Of a DNA stretch of 64,000 nt, positions 16,398-25,607 are shown piece by piece (the first letter of the stretch is position 1; the number at the start of each line of letters is the position of its first letter). The DNA comes from Rubrivivax sp. A210. Its GTDB lineage: Bacteria; Pseudomonadota; Gammaproteobacteria; Burkholderiales; Burkholderiaceae_C. The stretch lies in NCBI RefSeq assembly GCF_904426505.1, contig NZ_CAJGBN010000012.1:186001-250000 (forward strand). Reading direction: 5' to 3'. Under the pieces are notes generated by a model. It made no database searches and had not been told where the DNA came from. It saw only the letters and a program-made list of their open reading frames with translations. Made by a program: the position numbers and the translations under genes.

Positions 16398-17081
16398 ATG
16401 AAAGCCATGAACAACGAGATCGCCCGTTTCAACATGATCGAGCAGCAGATCCGCCCCTGGGATGTGCTCGATGCCGCCGTGCTGTCGCTGCTGTCCACCG
16501 TGCGCCGCGAGGATTTCGTGCCGCCCGCCCTGCGCGCGCTGGCCTTCGTCGACACCCAGGTGCCGCTGATCGCCGGCCAGCCCGGCGGGCCGGCCATGCT
16601 CGAGCCCAAGGTCGAGGCCCGGCTGCTGCAGGAACTGCAGGTGCAGCGCCACGAGAAGGTGCTCGAGATCGGCTGCGGCTCGGGCTTCATGGCCGCGCTG
16701 CTGGCCCACCGCGCCCAGCAGGTCTACACGCTGGAATGCCGGCCCGAACTGGCCCGCATGGGGCGCGACAACCTGCACCGCAACGGCATCCTCAACGCCA
16801 CCGTGGTCGAAGTCTCGGCCGCCGCCGGCACGCTGGGCCTGCCGGCCGAGGCGCCCTTCGACGCCATCCTGCTCTCGGGCTCGGTCCCCGAGGTGCCGCG
16901 CGAACTGCTGCAGCAGCTCAAGCCGGGCGGCCGCCTGGCCGCCGTCGTGGGCGAGGAGCCCGTGATGCGCGCACGCCTGTACACCCGCACGGGCGAAGCC
17001 TCATGGTCCGAGGCCGACCTCTTCGACACCGTGGCGCCGCGGCTCGACGGCTTTGCCGAGCCGACGCGCTTCCGCTTCTGA
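16398..17081 (+). CDS. pcm: Protein-L-isoaspartate O-methyltransferase family protein
   Basis: The 227-residue cytoplasmic SAM-dependent methyltransferase is of the PIMT family, which repairs isoaspartyl residues in aged proteins. The N-terminal MIEQQIRPWDVLD and the SAM-binding LEIGCGSGFMAALLA (about 95-109) are characteristic, followed by LKPGGRLAAVVG. Many betaproteobacteria carry this variant next to tolC, as here. An alternative in-frame ATG lies 9 nt downstream and would give MNNEIARFN; either is possible. Confidence 0.9.
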   Translation: MKAMNNEIARFNMIEQQIRPWDVLDAAVLSLLSTVRREDFVPPALRALAFVDTQVPLIAGQPGGPAMLEPKVEARLLQELQVQRHEKVLEIGCGSGFMAALLAHRAQQVYTLECRPELARMGRDNLHRNGILNATVVEVSAAAGTLGLPAEAPFDAILLSGSVPEVPRELLQQLKPGGRLAAVVGEEPVMRARLYTRTGEASWSEADLFDTVAPRLDGFAEPTRFRF

Positions 17082-17238
17082 ATCGCCGCATGGCCAACGC
17101 CGTCCATCGCCCGGAACGCGCGACTGATCGCAGTCCCTGCGCAGGCCGTCGCAAGGCGGCGGCAGCGTCGGCGTGGCAGCGATAAAAACCGCGGCGGCGC
17201 CGACGCCCGGCGCACCTGATCACTCCAAGGAACCCCGC

Positions 17239-18573
17239 ATGCCCGCCTCCCTCCCCCGCCGGCCCCGTTTGTCTGCGCTGCTGGCCGCCCTCACGCTGGC
17301 CACCCTGCCCGGCCTGGCCGGCGCGCAGAGCCTGCGCGAGCTGTACGAGGCGGCGCGCGCCTTCGACGCCACCTACCTGGCGGCCAAGGACAACGCGCGG
17401 TCGGCCGAATTCCGAGCCGCCCAGAGCGACGCGCTGGCACGGCCGTCGGCGGTGGCCACCGGGGGGGCCTCGACGACGCAGACCGACCTGCCCCGCAGCA
17501 GCGGCCTGCGCAACAGCGACAGCCTCTCGGCCGCCATCAACGGCCGCTACCCGCTGATCAACCGCGCCAACGGCGTCACCATCGAGCAGGCGCGCAAGAG
17601 CCTGGTCTCGGCCCAGGCCGATCTCGACGCCGCCGAGCAGGATCTCATCCTGCGCGTCACCCAGGCCTATTTCGACGTGCTGGCGGCGCAGGACGCGCTC
17701 GCCACCACGCGCGCCAACAAGGCCGCCACCACCGAGCAGCTGGCTTCGGCCAAGCGCAATTTCGAGGTCGGCACCGCCACCATCACCGACACGCGCGAGG
17801 CCCAGGCCCGCTTCGACCTCGGCACGGCCCAGGAACTGGCGGCCGAGAACGACCTGCTCACCAAGCGCATCGCGCTCGACACCCTGGTCGGCCGCAACCA
17901 TGTCGAACCCAGGCCCCTGGCCCTGCCGCCGGTGCTGCCCGCGGTGACGCCGGCCAACCCCGAGGAATGGGTCACCACGGCCGACCAGCAGCATCCCACG
18001 GTGCGCCGCGCCCGCGTCGGCCTGGAAGTGGCGGTGCTCGAAACCGCCAAGGCGCGCGCCGCCGACGCGCCCACGCTGGACGCCGTGGCCTCGGTGGGTG
18101 GCAACAACGCACGCGGCTCCGCAGTGGCACTCAGTGGCACCAGCACCTCGGCCAGCATCGGCGTGCAGTTCAACTGGCCGCTCTACACCGGCGGCGCGAC
18201 GCAGAACCGCATCAAGGAAACGCTGGCGCTGGAAGACAAGTCGCGCAACGACCTTGAGGCGGCGCGCCGCGCCGTCGCCCAGGGCACGCGCGTGGCGTAC
18301 TTCGGCGTGCAGTCGGGGCTGGCCCAGGTCAAGGCGCTGGAGGCGGCCGAGTCGTCGACCAAGCTGGCGCTCGAAGCCACCCAGCTGGGCTACAAGGTGG
18401 GCGTGCGCGTCAACCTCGACGTGCTGAATGCCCAACGCGATCTCTACAGCACCCAGCGCGACCTGGCCCGTGCGCGCTACGACGTGCTGGTGGGCAGCCT
18501 TCGCCTGCGCCAGGCCTCGGGCCAGCTGGCGCCGGCCGACATCGACAGCGTCAACCGCCTGCTGGCACCCTGA
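17239..18573 (+). CDS. tolC: TolC-family outer-membrane channel protein
   Basis: The 444-residue protein has a cleavable signal peptide (LLAALTLATLPGLAGAQS) and the two tandem outer-membrane-efflux repeats of TolC, about 35-225 and 245-440. Each repeat has long coiled-coil helices; YFDVLAAQDAL and GYKVGVRVNLDVLNAQRDLY are typical. It is a trimeric exit duct for RND pumps and type I secretion and probably serves the RND pair upstream. AAGGAACCCCGC precedes the start. The 157-nt gap from pcm holds no gene. The end overlaps convergent waaA by 23 nt. Confidence 0.93.
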   Translation: MPASLPRRPRLSALLAALTLATLPGLAGAQSLRELYEAARAFDATYLAAKDNARSAEFRAAQSDALARPSAVATGGASTTQTDLPRSSGLRNSDSLSAAINGRYPLINRANGVTIEQARKSLVSAQADLDAAEQDLILRVTQAYFDVLAAQDALATTRANKAATTEQLASAKRNFEVGTATITDTREAQARFDLGTAQELAAENDLLTKRIALDTLVGRNHVEPRPLALPPVLPAVTPANPEEWVTTADQQHPTVRRARVGLEVAVLETAKARAADAPTLDAVASVGGNNARGSAVALSGTSTSASIGVQFNWPLYTGGATQNRIKETLALEDKSRNDLEAARRAVAQGTRVAYFGVQSGLAQVKALEAAESSTKLALEATQLGYKVGVRVNLDVLNAQRDLYSTQRDLARARYDVLVGSLRLRQASGQLAPADIDSVNRLLAP

Positions 18574-19891
18574 GCGCCGGCTGCGCAGGCAGCCGCGCCA
18601 GAATTTCATTCGCCATGCGCGCCGCGGCGCCGCGGTGGGCGGCGGCAAAGGCCAGCGCACGCTGCGAGGCCGCTTCGCGTTCCGGGCCTGTCGCCAGCGT
18701 CAGCGCCAGTGCCACGCCCTCCTGAATGCCGCCGGCACGGCGCGCCGCACCGGCTTGCAGCGCCAACTCGGCTGCCTGCTCGAAATTGAAGGTGTGCGGC
18801 CCCATCACCACCGGGCAGGCGCAGGCAGCCAGCTCGATCAGGTTCTGGCCGCCCAGCGGCGCCCAGCTGCCGCCCAGCAGCGCCACGTCAGCCAGCGCCG
18901 CATAAAGCGCCATCTCGCCCAGCGTGTCGCCCAGCCAGACATCGGCTGCGGCGGCCTCGGGCGGCGGCACTTCTTTGCCCCAGCCGCTGCGGCGCAGTGA
19001 CGAGAGACCGCTGTCGGCCAGGAACTGCGCCACCTCGTCGAAGCGCTGTGGATGGCGCGGCACCAGCAGCAGCAGCGGGCGCGGGGCGGGCAACGCGCGC
19101 CAGGCCCGCAGCAGCGGCATTTCCTCGCCCTCGCGCGTGCTGGCCGCCAGCACGACGGCGCGGCCCAGCGATTGACGCCAGCGCCGGCCGCGCTCCACCA
19201 GTTCGGCTGGCGGCGCCAGGTCGTACTTGAGGTTGCCCAGCACCTCCGCGTCAAGCGCGCCCGAGGCGCGCAGCCGCGCCGCGTCGGCCTCGGTCTGGGC
19301 CAGCGCGCAGGCAAATCCGGCCAGTGCCGGGTGCAGCAGGGCCGCCAAGCGCTCGCCCTTGGCGCGGCTGCGCTCCGACAGCCGCGCATTGGCCAGCACC
19401 ATGGGCACTCCGGCGGCACGCGCGCCAGCCATCAGATTGGGCCAGATCTCGGTTTCCATCACCACGCCCAGCGCCGGGCGGTGGGCGTGCAGAAAACGCC
19501 GCACGGCCCCCGGCGTGTCATAGGGCAGCCAGGCCTGGCCGTCGCCCTCGCGCAGCAGCGCGGCACCGGCGGCGCGGCCGGTGGCCGTGCCGTGGGTGAG
19601 CAGCAATCGCAACCCCGGCCGCTGCGCGCGCAGCGCATCGATGAGGGCCGCGGCGGCCCGCGTCTCGCCCAGCGACACCGCGTGCAGCCACAGCCGGCCC
19701 GGCGGCACCGTGCCATCCAGGCCGCCCAGGCGCTCAATCCAGTGGCTGCGGTAGACCGGCTCGGCACGGCCGCGCCACCACAGGCGGGCCAGGTAGAACG
19801 GCGTGGCCAGGCGCAGCAGCAGCGAGTAGGCCGAGCGCGCCAAGCCAGCGGCCCATCGCGGCGCCGGGCCGGGCGCCAGGCCTCGGGTCAC
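18551..19891 (-). CDS. waaA: 3-deoxy-D-manno-octulosonic acid (Kdo) transferase
   Basis: The 446-residue GT30 glycosyltransferase transfers Kdo from CMP-Kdo to lipid IVA at the inner-membrane cytoplasmic face, an essential step in lipopolysaccharide core synthesis. It has an N-terminal membrane-associated helix (SAYSLLLRLATPFYLARLWW), the GT30 motifs AVSLGETRAA and VMETEIWPNL, and the C-terminal CMP-site GGSWAPLGGQNLIE. The GTG at 19891 is chosen as start: it lies 2 nt after the stop of the upstream mutase gene, giving tight coupling and a normal length. Its 3' end overlaps tolC. Confidence 0.95.
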   Translation of the reverse strand: MTRGLAPGPAPRWAAGLARSAYSLLLRLATPFYLARLWWRGRAEPVYRSHWIERLGGLDGTVPPGRLWLHAVSLGETRAAAALIDALRAQRPGLRLLLTHGTATGRAAGAALLREGDGQAWLPYDTPGAVRRFLHAHRPALGVVMETEIWPNLMAGARAAGVPMVLANARLSERSRAKGERLAALLHPALAGFACALAQTEADAARLRASGALDAEVLGNLKYDLAPPAELVERGRRWRQSLGRAVVLAASTREGEEMPLLRAWRALPAPRPLLLLVPRHPQRFDEVAQFLADSGLSSLRRSGWGKEVPPPEAAAADVWLGDTLGEMALYAALADVALLGGSWAPLGGQNLIELAACACPVVMGPHTFNFEQAAELALQAGAARRAGGIQEGVALALTLATGPEREAASQRALAFAAAHRGAAARMANEILARLPAQPALRVPAGG

Positions 19892-19893
19892 GC

Positions 19894-21297
19894 TCAGTGC
19901 GCCGCCGCGGCCACCTGGGCGTCGGGCTTGACGGCGCGCAGCGCCGCCATCAGGCCGGATTCGATGCGCTGCAGCGCCGCGGCCGTGTGGCCCTCGAAGC
20001 GCAGCACCAGCATGGGCGTGGTGTTGCTGGCGCGGATGAGACCGAAGCCGTCGGCGAAGTCCACGCGCAGGCCATCGATCGTGCCGACATCCCCGCCCGC
20101 GAAGGCCAGGCGGCCGTCGGCGGCGCGCGCCAGCAGTTCGGCCACGACGCTGTGCTGCTCGCCCTCGGCGCAGGCCACGTTGAGCTCGGGCGTGGCATGG
20201 CTGGTGGGCAGGGCGTCGAGCAGGGCGCTGGGGTCGGCCTGGCGCGACAGGATCTCGAGCAGGCGCGCCGCCGTGTACATGGCGTCGTCGAAGCCGTACC
20301 AACGCTCGCCGAAGAAGAGGTGGCCGCTCATCTCGCCGGCCATGGGCGCGCCGGTTTCGCGCAGCTTGGCCTTCACCAGCGAATGGCCGGTCTTCCACAT
20401 CAGCGGCACGCCGCCAGCCTCGCGGATGGCCACGGGCAGGCGCTGCGAGCACTTGACGTCGAAGATGATGGTGGCGCCGGGGTGGCGCTGCAGGATGTCG
20501 CGCGCAAACAGCATGATCTGCCGGTCGGGGTAGATGATGTTGCCGCCGCGCGTGACCACGCCCAGGCGGTCGCCATCGCCGTCGAAGGCGAGGCCGATCT
20601 CGGCCTCGGTGGCGTGTACCACCTTGATCAGGTCGGCCAGGTTCTCGGGCTTGCTGGGGTCGGGGTGGTGGTTGGGGAAGTCGCCGTCGACGCGGCTGTA
20701 GAGATCGATGACCTCGCAGCCCAGCGCGCGCAGGATGGCCGGCGCGCTGGCGCCGGGAATGCCGTTGCCGCTGTCGACGACGATCTTCATGGGCCGCGCC
20801 AGGCGGCAGTCGCTGGTGATGCGGTGGGCGTACTCGGGCACGATGTCCATGCGCGCGGCGCGGCCCGGGCGCTGCACCCAGTCTTCGGCCTCGATGCGGC
20901 GGCGCAGCTTCTGGATGTCCTCGCCGTGGATGGCGCGGCTGGCCAGCACCATCTTGAAGCCGTTGTAGTCCTTGGGGTTGTGGCTGCCGGTGACCTGGAT
21001 GCCGCTGGTGCAGCCATGGGCGCCGCGCGTGGCCGCCACGTAATAGAGCATGGGCGTGGTCACGGCGCCGAGGTCGACCACGTCCAGCCCGGTGCTCACC
21101 AGACCGCGCACCAGCGCCGCTGCCAGCGCCGGGCCCGAGACGCGCCCGTCACGGCCCACCGCCACCGCGCGCTCGCCCAGCGCCAGCGCCTCGCTGCCGA
21201 AGGCGCGGCCCAGGGCTTCGGCAAAGGCCTCGTCGATGTTGCGGCCGACGACGCCGCGGATGTCATAGGCCTTGAAGACAGAGGGATCGAGCTGCAT
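19894..21297 (-). CDS. Phosphomannomutase/phosphoglucomutase
   Basis: The 467-residue alpha-D-phosphohexomutase of the AlgC/ManB type interconverts hexose-6- and hexose-1-phosphates for lipopolysaccharide and exopolysaccharide precursors. The phosphoserine loop is VTGSHNPKDYNG with Ser105, the Mg-binding loop is DGDGDRLG, and the sugar-binding loop is GEMSGHLFF. The C-terminal phosphate-binding loop reads RASNTTP, as in AlgC. The start MQLDPSVFKAYDIRG is canonical. It is the first gene of the waaA transcription unit, with a TACAAT hexamer on the minus strand at 21327-21332 as promoter candidate. Confidence 0.94.
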   Translation of the reverse strand: MQLDPSVFKAYDIRGVVGRNIDEAFAEALGRAFGSEALALGERAVAVGRDGRVSGPALAAALVRGLVSTGLDVVDLGAVTTPMLYYVAATRGAHGCTSGIQVTGSHNPKDYNGFKMVLASRAIHGEDIQKLRRRIEAEDWVQRPGRAARMDIVPEYAHRITSDCRLARPMKIVVDSGNGIPGASAPAILRALGCEVIDLYSRVDGDFPNHHPDPSKPENLADLIKVVHATEAEIGLAFDGDGDRLGVVTRGGNIIYPDRQIMLFARDILQRHPGATIIFDVKCSQRLPVAIREAGGVPLMWKTGHSLVKAKLRETGAPMAGEMSGHLFFGERWYGFDDAMYTAARLLEILSRQADPSALLDALPTSHATPELNVACAEGEQHSVVAELLARAADGRLAFAGGDVGTIDGLRVDFADGFGLIRASNTTPMLVLRFEGHTAAALQRIESGLMAALRAVKPDAQVAAAAH

Positions 21298-21326
21298 GGA
21301 CGGCAAGGGTTTGGAGGGTGTGGACG

Positions 21327-21332
21327 ATTGTA
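21327..21332 (-). promoter_or_regulatory. Candidate -10 element (TACAAT) for the mutase-waaA operon
   Basis: On the minus strand CTACAATCGTC stands 30 nt upstream of the mutase ATG and matches the TACAATCGC element before tRNA-Arg. No strong -35 hexamer is evident. Confidence 0.4.
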
Positions 21333-21472
21333 GGCAGCGGGCCTGCAGCAGCGGCGCTCGCGCCGGGTTGCACTGCGGCCGCGGCGCGGCCTGCCCGCGC
21401 AGCGCCGATGGTCTTGGCGCTGGCGCCACCGCGGGTGTATCTTGGACGGCCCGCCTTGAACCAGGAGTTGCC

Positions 21473-22063
21473 ATGCACCGCGATGCTGCCCTGCCCACCT
21501 TCCGGCTGGATGCCGGTATCTCGCTGGCCCAGGCCTCGCCCTGGAACGACCACGCGGTCACCTTGGCCTCGCCGGCACTCGAGGTCGTGACCGACCTCAG
21601 CCAGGTCAAGGCCGCCACGGTGGCACCGAGTGCCACGCTGGCCCAGGCCGAGCAGATGATGATCTTCCAGGGCGTGCGCCTGCTCTTCGTCGTCAACGAA
21701 ATGCCCTTCGTCGAGGGGCTCATCACCAGCACCGACCTGCACGGCGACCGGCAGTTGCGCCGGGTACACGACGCCCATCTGCGCTACGACGATCTCGTCG
21801 TCGCCGACGTGATGACGGCGCTAGCCCAGATCGACGCCATCGACTTCGACGCACTGGCCCATGCCAGCGTCGGCAAGCTGATCGCCACGCTCGAGCGTTT
21901 CGGCCGCAACCACATGCTGGTGGTGCAGCGGGCCAGCGCCGAGGCGCCGCGGCGCGTGCGCGGCATCGTCTCGCGCGCCCAGATCGAGCGCCAACTGGGC
22001 AAGCCCATCGAGATCACGCCCATCGCCAGCAGCTTCTCCGAGATCGAGCGCGCGCTGTCTTAA
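21473..22063 (+). CDS. CBS-domain protein
   Basis: The 196-residue cytoplasmic protein consists of two CBS motifs forming one Bateman module (about residues 45-105 and 112-180), preceded by a short N-terminal segment. CBS pairs bind adenosyl nucleotides and regulate partner proteins; no catalytic domain is attached, so its target is unknown. AGGAGTTGCC precedes the ATG. It is divergent from the mutase gene and shares the bases TTAA with the end of the convergent TctC gene at 22060. Confidence 0.85.
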   Translation: MHRDAALPTFRLDAGISLAQASPWNDHAVTLASPALEVVTDLSQVKAATVAPSATLAQAEQMMIFQGVRLLFVVNEMPFVEGLITSTDLHGDRQLRRVHDAHLRYDDLVVADVMTALAQIDAIDFDALAHASVGKLIATLERFGRNHMLVVQRASAEAPRRVRGIVSRAQIERQLGKPIEITPIASSFSEIERALS

Positions 22064-23028
22064 GTGTCCAGCTCGATCTTGCGCTCTCGCGCCAGCGCGG
22101 TCCAGCGGGCGATGTCGGCGCGCATGAACTGGCCAAAGGCCTCGGGAGACATGGCTGTCGGCTCCACCGCCTCGGCGGCCAGCCGCTCGCGCAGTTCGGG
22201 CGCGGCCAGCACCTGGGCCAGGCTGTCGTTGAGCGTCTTGAGCACTGGCGCCGGCAGGCCGGCCGGTGCCACCACGCCATACCACTGCTGGGCATCGAAG
22301 CCGGCCAGGCCGGCCTCGACCAGCGTCGGCACGTCTTTCAGCACCGGGTGGCGGGCCATGCCGGTGACGGCCAGCGCACGCACGCGGCCGCTGCGGATGT
22401 GCGGCAGGGCCGCCGCCAGGCCGGGAAACATGGCCTGGGTCTGGCCACCCAGCAGATCGCTGAAGGCGGGCGCGATGCCGCGGTAGGGCAGGTGTACGGC
22501 GAAGGTGCCGGTGGCCTGCTTGAAGAGTTCCATCGTCAGGTGCGTCAGCGAGCCCTGGCCGGCCGAGCCGTAGCTCACGCGGCCTGGATTCGCGCGCAGG
22601 TAGGCGATGAACTCGGCCACGGTGGCCACCGGCAGGCTGGCCTGGACGACCAGCACATTGGGCGTGCTGCCAATCATGCCCACCGGCGTGAAGTCCTTCA
22701 CCGCGTCATAGGGCAGCTTGCTGCGCGTGGCCGGGCTGGTGCCGTGCGTGGCGACATAGCCCTGGAGCAAGGTGTAGCCATCGGGCGCCGCCTTGGCCGT
22801 GGTCTGGCAGGCGATGGCGCCACCGCCGCCACCGATGTTCTCGACCACGAAGCTCTGGCCCAGCAGCCGGGCCCAGCGTTCGGTGACCGTGCGGCCGACG
22901 AGATCGCTGCCGCCGCCGGCGGCCACCGGCACGATGTAGCGCAGCGGCCGTGACGGAAAGGCCTGGGCGTGCAGCGGCGGCAGGGCCAGGGCCAGCGGTG
23001 CGGCGGCAAGAAGTTGGCGGCGGCGCAT
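22060..23028 (-). CDS. TctC/Bug-family periplasmic solute-binding protein
   Basis: The 322-residue protein has a signal peptide (LLAAAPLALALPPLHAQA) and the two-lobed Bug fold of the tripartite tricarboxylate transporter receptors. Motifs: YIVPVAAGGGSDLVGRTV, VVENIGGGGGAIACQ, APDGYTLL and VSYGSAGQGSLTHL. These proteins bind carboxylates or amides and usually work with TctA/TctB membrane subunits, which are absent here. It lies 14 nt downstream of the ModA-like gene in a same-strand group with another TctC protein. It may feed a distant TctAB pair or act as a sensor component. Confidence 0.93.
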   Translation of the reverse strand: MRRRQLLAAAPLALALPPLHAQAFPSRPLRYIVPVAAGGGSDLVGRTVTERWARLLGQSFVVENIGGGGGAIACQTTAKAAPDGYTLLQGYVATHGTSPATRSKLPYDAVKDFTPVGMIGSTPNVLVVQASLPVATVAEFIAYLRANPGRVSYGSAGQGSLTHLTMELFKQATGTFAVHLPYRGIAPAFSDLLGGQTQAMFPGLAAALPHIRSGRVRALAVTGMARHPVLKDVPTLVEAGLAGFDAQQWYGVVAPAGLPAPVLKTLNDSLAQVLAAPELRERLAAEAVEPTAMSPEAFGQFMRADIARWTALARERKIELDT

Positions 23029-23042
23029 GGCGTGCTCCTGGT

Positions 23043-23735
23043 TCAGAACTCGAAACCGGCGCCGGCCCGCAGCGCCTGCGTCGCCGGCCCGCCCAGCAGG
23101 GCCAGCAAGGCCGCGGCCTCCGCGGACGCGGAAGGGCTGAGCACTGCGGTGTAGGCCGTGGCCAGTTCGAACTGCGGCGGCAGCAGGCCGACCAGCACCA
23201 CGCCCTCGGTGTAGAGGATTTCCGTGACCTGGGTGCAACCGATGGCCCCGTCCGATGCGTCGGCCGCCAGTTCGCGCATCGCCGTAGCGCCATTGGGAAA
23301 GGTGCGAAAGCGCGGCTGCAGTTCGTCGTGGATGGCCAGTTCGCGCAGCACGCGGGCGAAGTGGATGCCGGCCGTGGCGCGTTCGGGGTCGGGGAAGTAG
23401 ATCGCCGAGGCCGCGCGCAGGACCGCCGTCAGGGCCGCCGGCGTGGCGACATCAGGCAGCAAGCGGCCGCTGCGCACCGCAACGCCGGTGCGCACCCGGC
23501 CCAGCGGCGCGCGGGCATCGGCGCGCAAGCGGCCCTCGGCCGCCAGCGCCTCGACCATGGCCGCGGTGCTGACCATCAGCTCGCAGGGCTCGCCGGCCAG
23601 CAGCGCCTCTTTCATGGCGCCGACGGCGCCGAAGCGGCCCTGCAGCTTGACGCCATGCGCGGCCTCGAAATCGGCCTGCAGCGCGCGCATCACGCCCTGG
23701 GCGGCGCCGGCACAGAGGAAATGAAGAGTCTTCAT
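23043..23735 (-). CDS. ModA-like substrate-binding-domain protein
   Basis: The 230-residue protein has the type 2 periplasmic-binding fold of the ModA/SBP_bac_11 family: LHFLCAGAAQGVMRAL at the start, GAVGAMKEALLAGEPCELMV, and a hinge near AIYFPDPERATAGIHFARVL. No hydrophobic signal peptide is visible, so it is either cytoplasmic or its start is misjudged; no better upstream start was found. No ModB or ModC permease genes are adjacent. It is sandwiched between two TctC genes on the same strand, which suggests joint regulation. The ligand is unknown; molybdate itself is unlikely given the context. Confidence 0.7.
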   Translation of the reverse strand: MKTLHFLCAGAAQGVMRALQADFEAAHGVKLQGRFGAVGAMKEALLAGEPCELMVSTAAMVEALAAEGRLRADARAPLGRVRTGVAVRSGRLLPDVATPAALTAVLRAASAIYFPDPERATAGIHFARVLRELAIHDELQPRFRTFPNGATAMRELAADASDGAIGCTQVTEILYTEGVVLVGLLPPQFELATAYTAVLSPSASAEAAALLALLGGPATQALRAGAGFEF

Positions 23736-23826
23736 GCGGTGGGTGAGAGTCCGTGTCGGTGGCGGGTTGGAGGCCGGCGGGCAGCCCAGGCCGTTCGACG
23801 CATTCGACCTGCTCGGTTTACTCGGC

Positions 23827-24804
23827 TTACTCGGCCTTTGCGCCCGAGATCTTCACGATGTGGGCCCACTTGGCGATGTCGTCGGCCACGTAGCGCGCGA
23901 ACTCGTCGACGCCCATCGTCAGCGGCGTCGTGCCCTGGGCCGCCCAGGCCCGCCGCACCTCGGGGTTGGCGGTGACCTTGCCGACCTCGGCATTGAGCCG
24001 CGCCACCACGGCCGCCGGCGTGCCGCGCGGTGCCATCAGGCCCAGCCATATCGTCGCCTCGTAGCCAGGCACGCCGGCCTCGGCCAGCGTCGGCACCTCG
24101 GGCAGCACAGCCGAGCGCGTCTTGCCACTGGTGGCCAGGGCGCGCACCTTGCCGGTCTTGATGTGCTCGGCCATGGTCGGGATGGCGTCGAACATCATCT
24201 CGAGCTGGCCGCCCAGCACATCGGTGCGCGCGCCGGCGCTGCCCTTGTAGGGGATGTGGACGATGGCCACGCCGGCCATGACCTTGAACAGCTCGCCAGC
24301 CATGTGGTACGGCGTGCCGGGGCCCGACGACGCATAGGACATGCCGCCCGGCTTCGCCTTGGCCGCCTTGATGAGTTCATCCAGCGTCTGGAAGGGCAGG
24401 CCGGCCTGGGTGACCAGCACGAGATCGGAGCAATTGATGGGCGCGACAGGCACGAAGTCGCGCGTCAGCACGAAGGGCTTGCTGGGGATCAGCGATTCGT
24501 TGACCGTGTGCGTGTTCGACATCAGCAGCAGCGTGCAGCCGTCGGGCGCCGCCTTGGCCACCGCGTCCGTGCCGATGACCGAGCCGCCGCCAGGGCGGTT
24601 GTCGACGACGAAGTTCTGGCCCAGGGCCTCCTGCAGCCGCTGGGCGAGAAAGCGCCCGTAGACATCGGCCGAGCCGCCGGGCGCAAAGGGCACGACGATG
24701 CGAACGGTGCGCGAGGGGCAGTCCTGGGCGTGCGCCGCCGAAGCGGCCGCAAGCGCAGCCCAGGCCATCGCCAACAGGATGCGGAACTTCGATTTCCGGT
24801 TCAT
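23827..24804 (-). CDS. TctC/Bug-family periplasmic solute-binding protein
   Basis: The 325-residue protein has a signal peptide (ILLAMAWAALAAASAAHAQ) and the Bug motifs IVVPFAPGGSADVYGR, VVDNRPGGGSVIG, APDGCTLLL and MSYASSGPGTPYHM. It lies downstream of the GntR regulator on the same strand (61-nt gap with an unusually AT-rich stretch at about 24826-24849), so it may be the regulated target. TctA and TctB are absent nearby. The stop region shows a 9-nt tandem duplication (GCCGAGTAA twice) that creates two in-frame stops. Confidence 0.93.
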   Translation of the reverse strand: MNRKSKFRILLAMAWAALAAASAAHAQDCPSRTVRIVVPFAPGGSADVYGRFLAQRLQEALGQNFVVDNRPGGGSVIGTDAVAKAAPDGCTLLLMSNTHTVNESLIPSKPFVLTRDFVPVAPINCSDLVLVTQAGLPFQTLDELIKAAKAKPGGMSYASSGPGTPYHMAGELFKVMAGVAIVHIPYKGSAGARTDVLGGQLEMMFDAIPTMAEHIKTGKVRALATSGKTRSAVLPEVPTLAEAGVPGYEATIWLGLMAPRGTPAAVVARLNAEVGKVTANPEVRRAWAAQGTTPLTMGVDEFARYVADDIAKWAHIVKISGAKAE

Positions 24805-24865
24805 GCATGTCTCCTGTCTGGCGCTAATTGGATTGAATTGGTTTAATCGGTTGCGCCACCACCCG

Positions 24866-25537
24866 CTAGTAACCCAGCATATTGGTACGCACATGGACCA
24901 GGTGGTCGAGGCAGAGCTTGCGCGCCAGCGGGGCGTCGCGCTCGCGCAGCGCCGCCACCAGGGCGCGGTGCTCCTGCTGGTATTCAAGCCGGCGTTCGGG
25001 CGTCGCGCTGCGGCGCTTGAGCATGCCCCACTCGCCCTGGGCGCGCGCCTCGTTCATGAGGCGGAAGATGCCGCGGATGAAGCCGTTGTGCGCCGCCTCG
25101 GCAATGGCCTCGTGCAGTGCGGCGTCCCAGCGCTCGAACTCCTCCAGTTCGCGCGCCGCCTCGGCATGGGCATTGCACTCGTCCATGCACTCGAAATCGG
25201 CAGCCGTGGCATTGCCGATGACCATCTCGATCAATGCCGGCTCGAGCACCAGGCGCGCGCTCATCAGTTCGGCCGGGCTGACAGCCTCGCCACTGACCGC
25301 TGGCAACAGGTCGGCCAGGGCCTCGTGTACGCGCTCGCTGACATAGGTGCCGCTGCCCACGGTCTGGGTGATGAGGCGGCGCCGCTTCAGATCGAGCAGC
25401 ACGCGGCGCACGGTGGATCGGCCAAGGCCGTAGTGCTCGCTCAGCGCGCGCTCGGTGGGCAGGCGATGGCCGGCCCGCCAGACGCGGGTGCGCAGCTTGT
25501 CCAGAATGTCTTCGCGAAGATTGAAGGCGGGGTCCAT
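24866..25537 (-). CDS. GntR-family regulator, FadR subgroup
   Basis: The 223-residue regulator has an N-terminal winged helix (RLPTERALSEHYGLGRSTVRRVLLDL, about residues 24-49) and an all-helical FCD effector domain (about 85-215) with the metal/carboxylate ligand pattern typical of FadR-type proteins. Such regulators respond to small organic acids. It is divergent from the FAH-hydrolase gene (70-nt gap) and upstream of a TctC gene, so it probably controls uptake and breakdown of an unidentified carboxylate. The last codons overlap nothing. Confidence 0.9.
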   Translation of the reverse strand: MDPAFNLREDILDKLRTRVWRAGHRLPTERALSEHYGLGRSTVRRVLLDLKRRRLITQTVGSGTYVSERVHEALADLLPAVSGEAVSPAELMSARLVLEPALIEMVIGNATAADFECMDECNAHAEAARELEEFERWDAALHEAIAEAAHNGFIRGIFRLMNEARAQGEWGMLKRRSATPERRLEYQQEHRALVAALRERDAPLARKLCLDHLVHVRTNMLGY

Positions 25538-25607
25538 GGCTGGCAATGGTATCCTTTTGGGCGATCTTGGTCGGAACCGGCATCCCCCCCAAACGAAGGA
25601 GCCCAGC

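Noticed and set aside
17082-17238. A possible small gene or RNA in the 157-nt gap between pcm and tolC
   Set aside because: No ORF with a ribosome site, no stable conserved stem and no promoter match was found; it is treated as a plain leader region.
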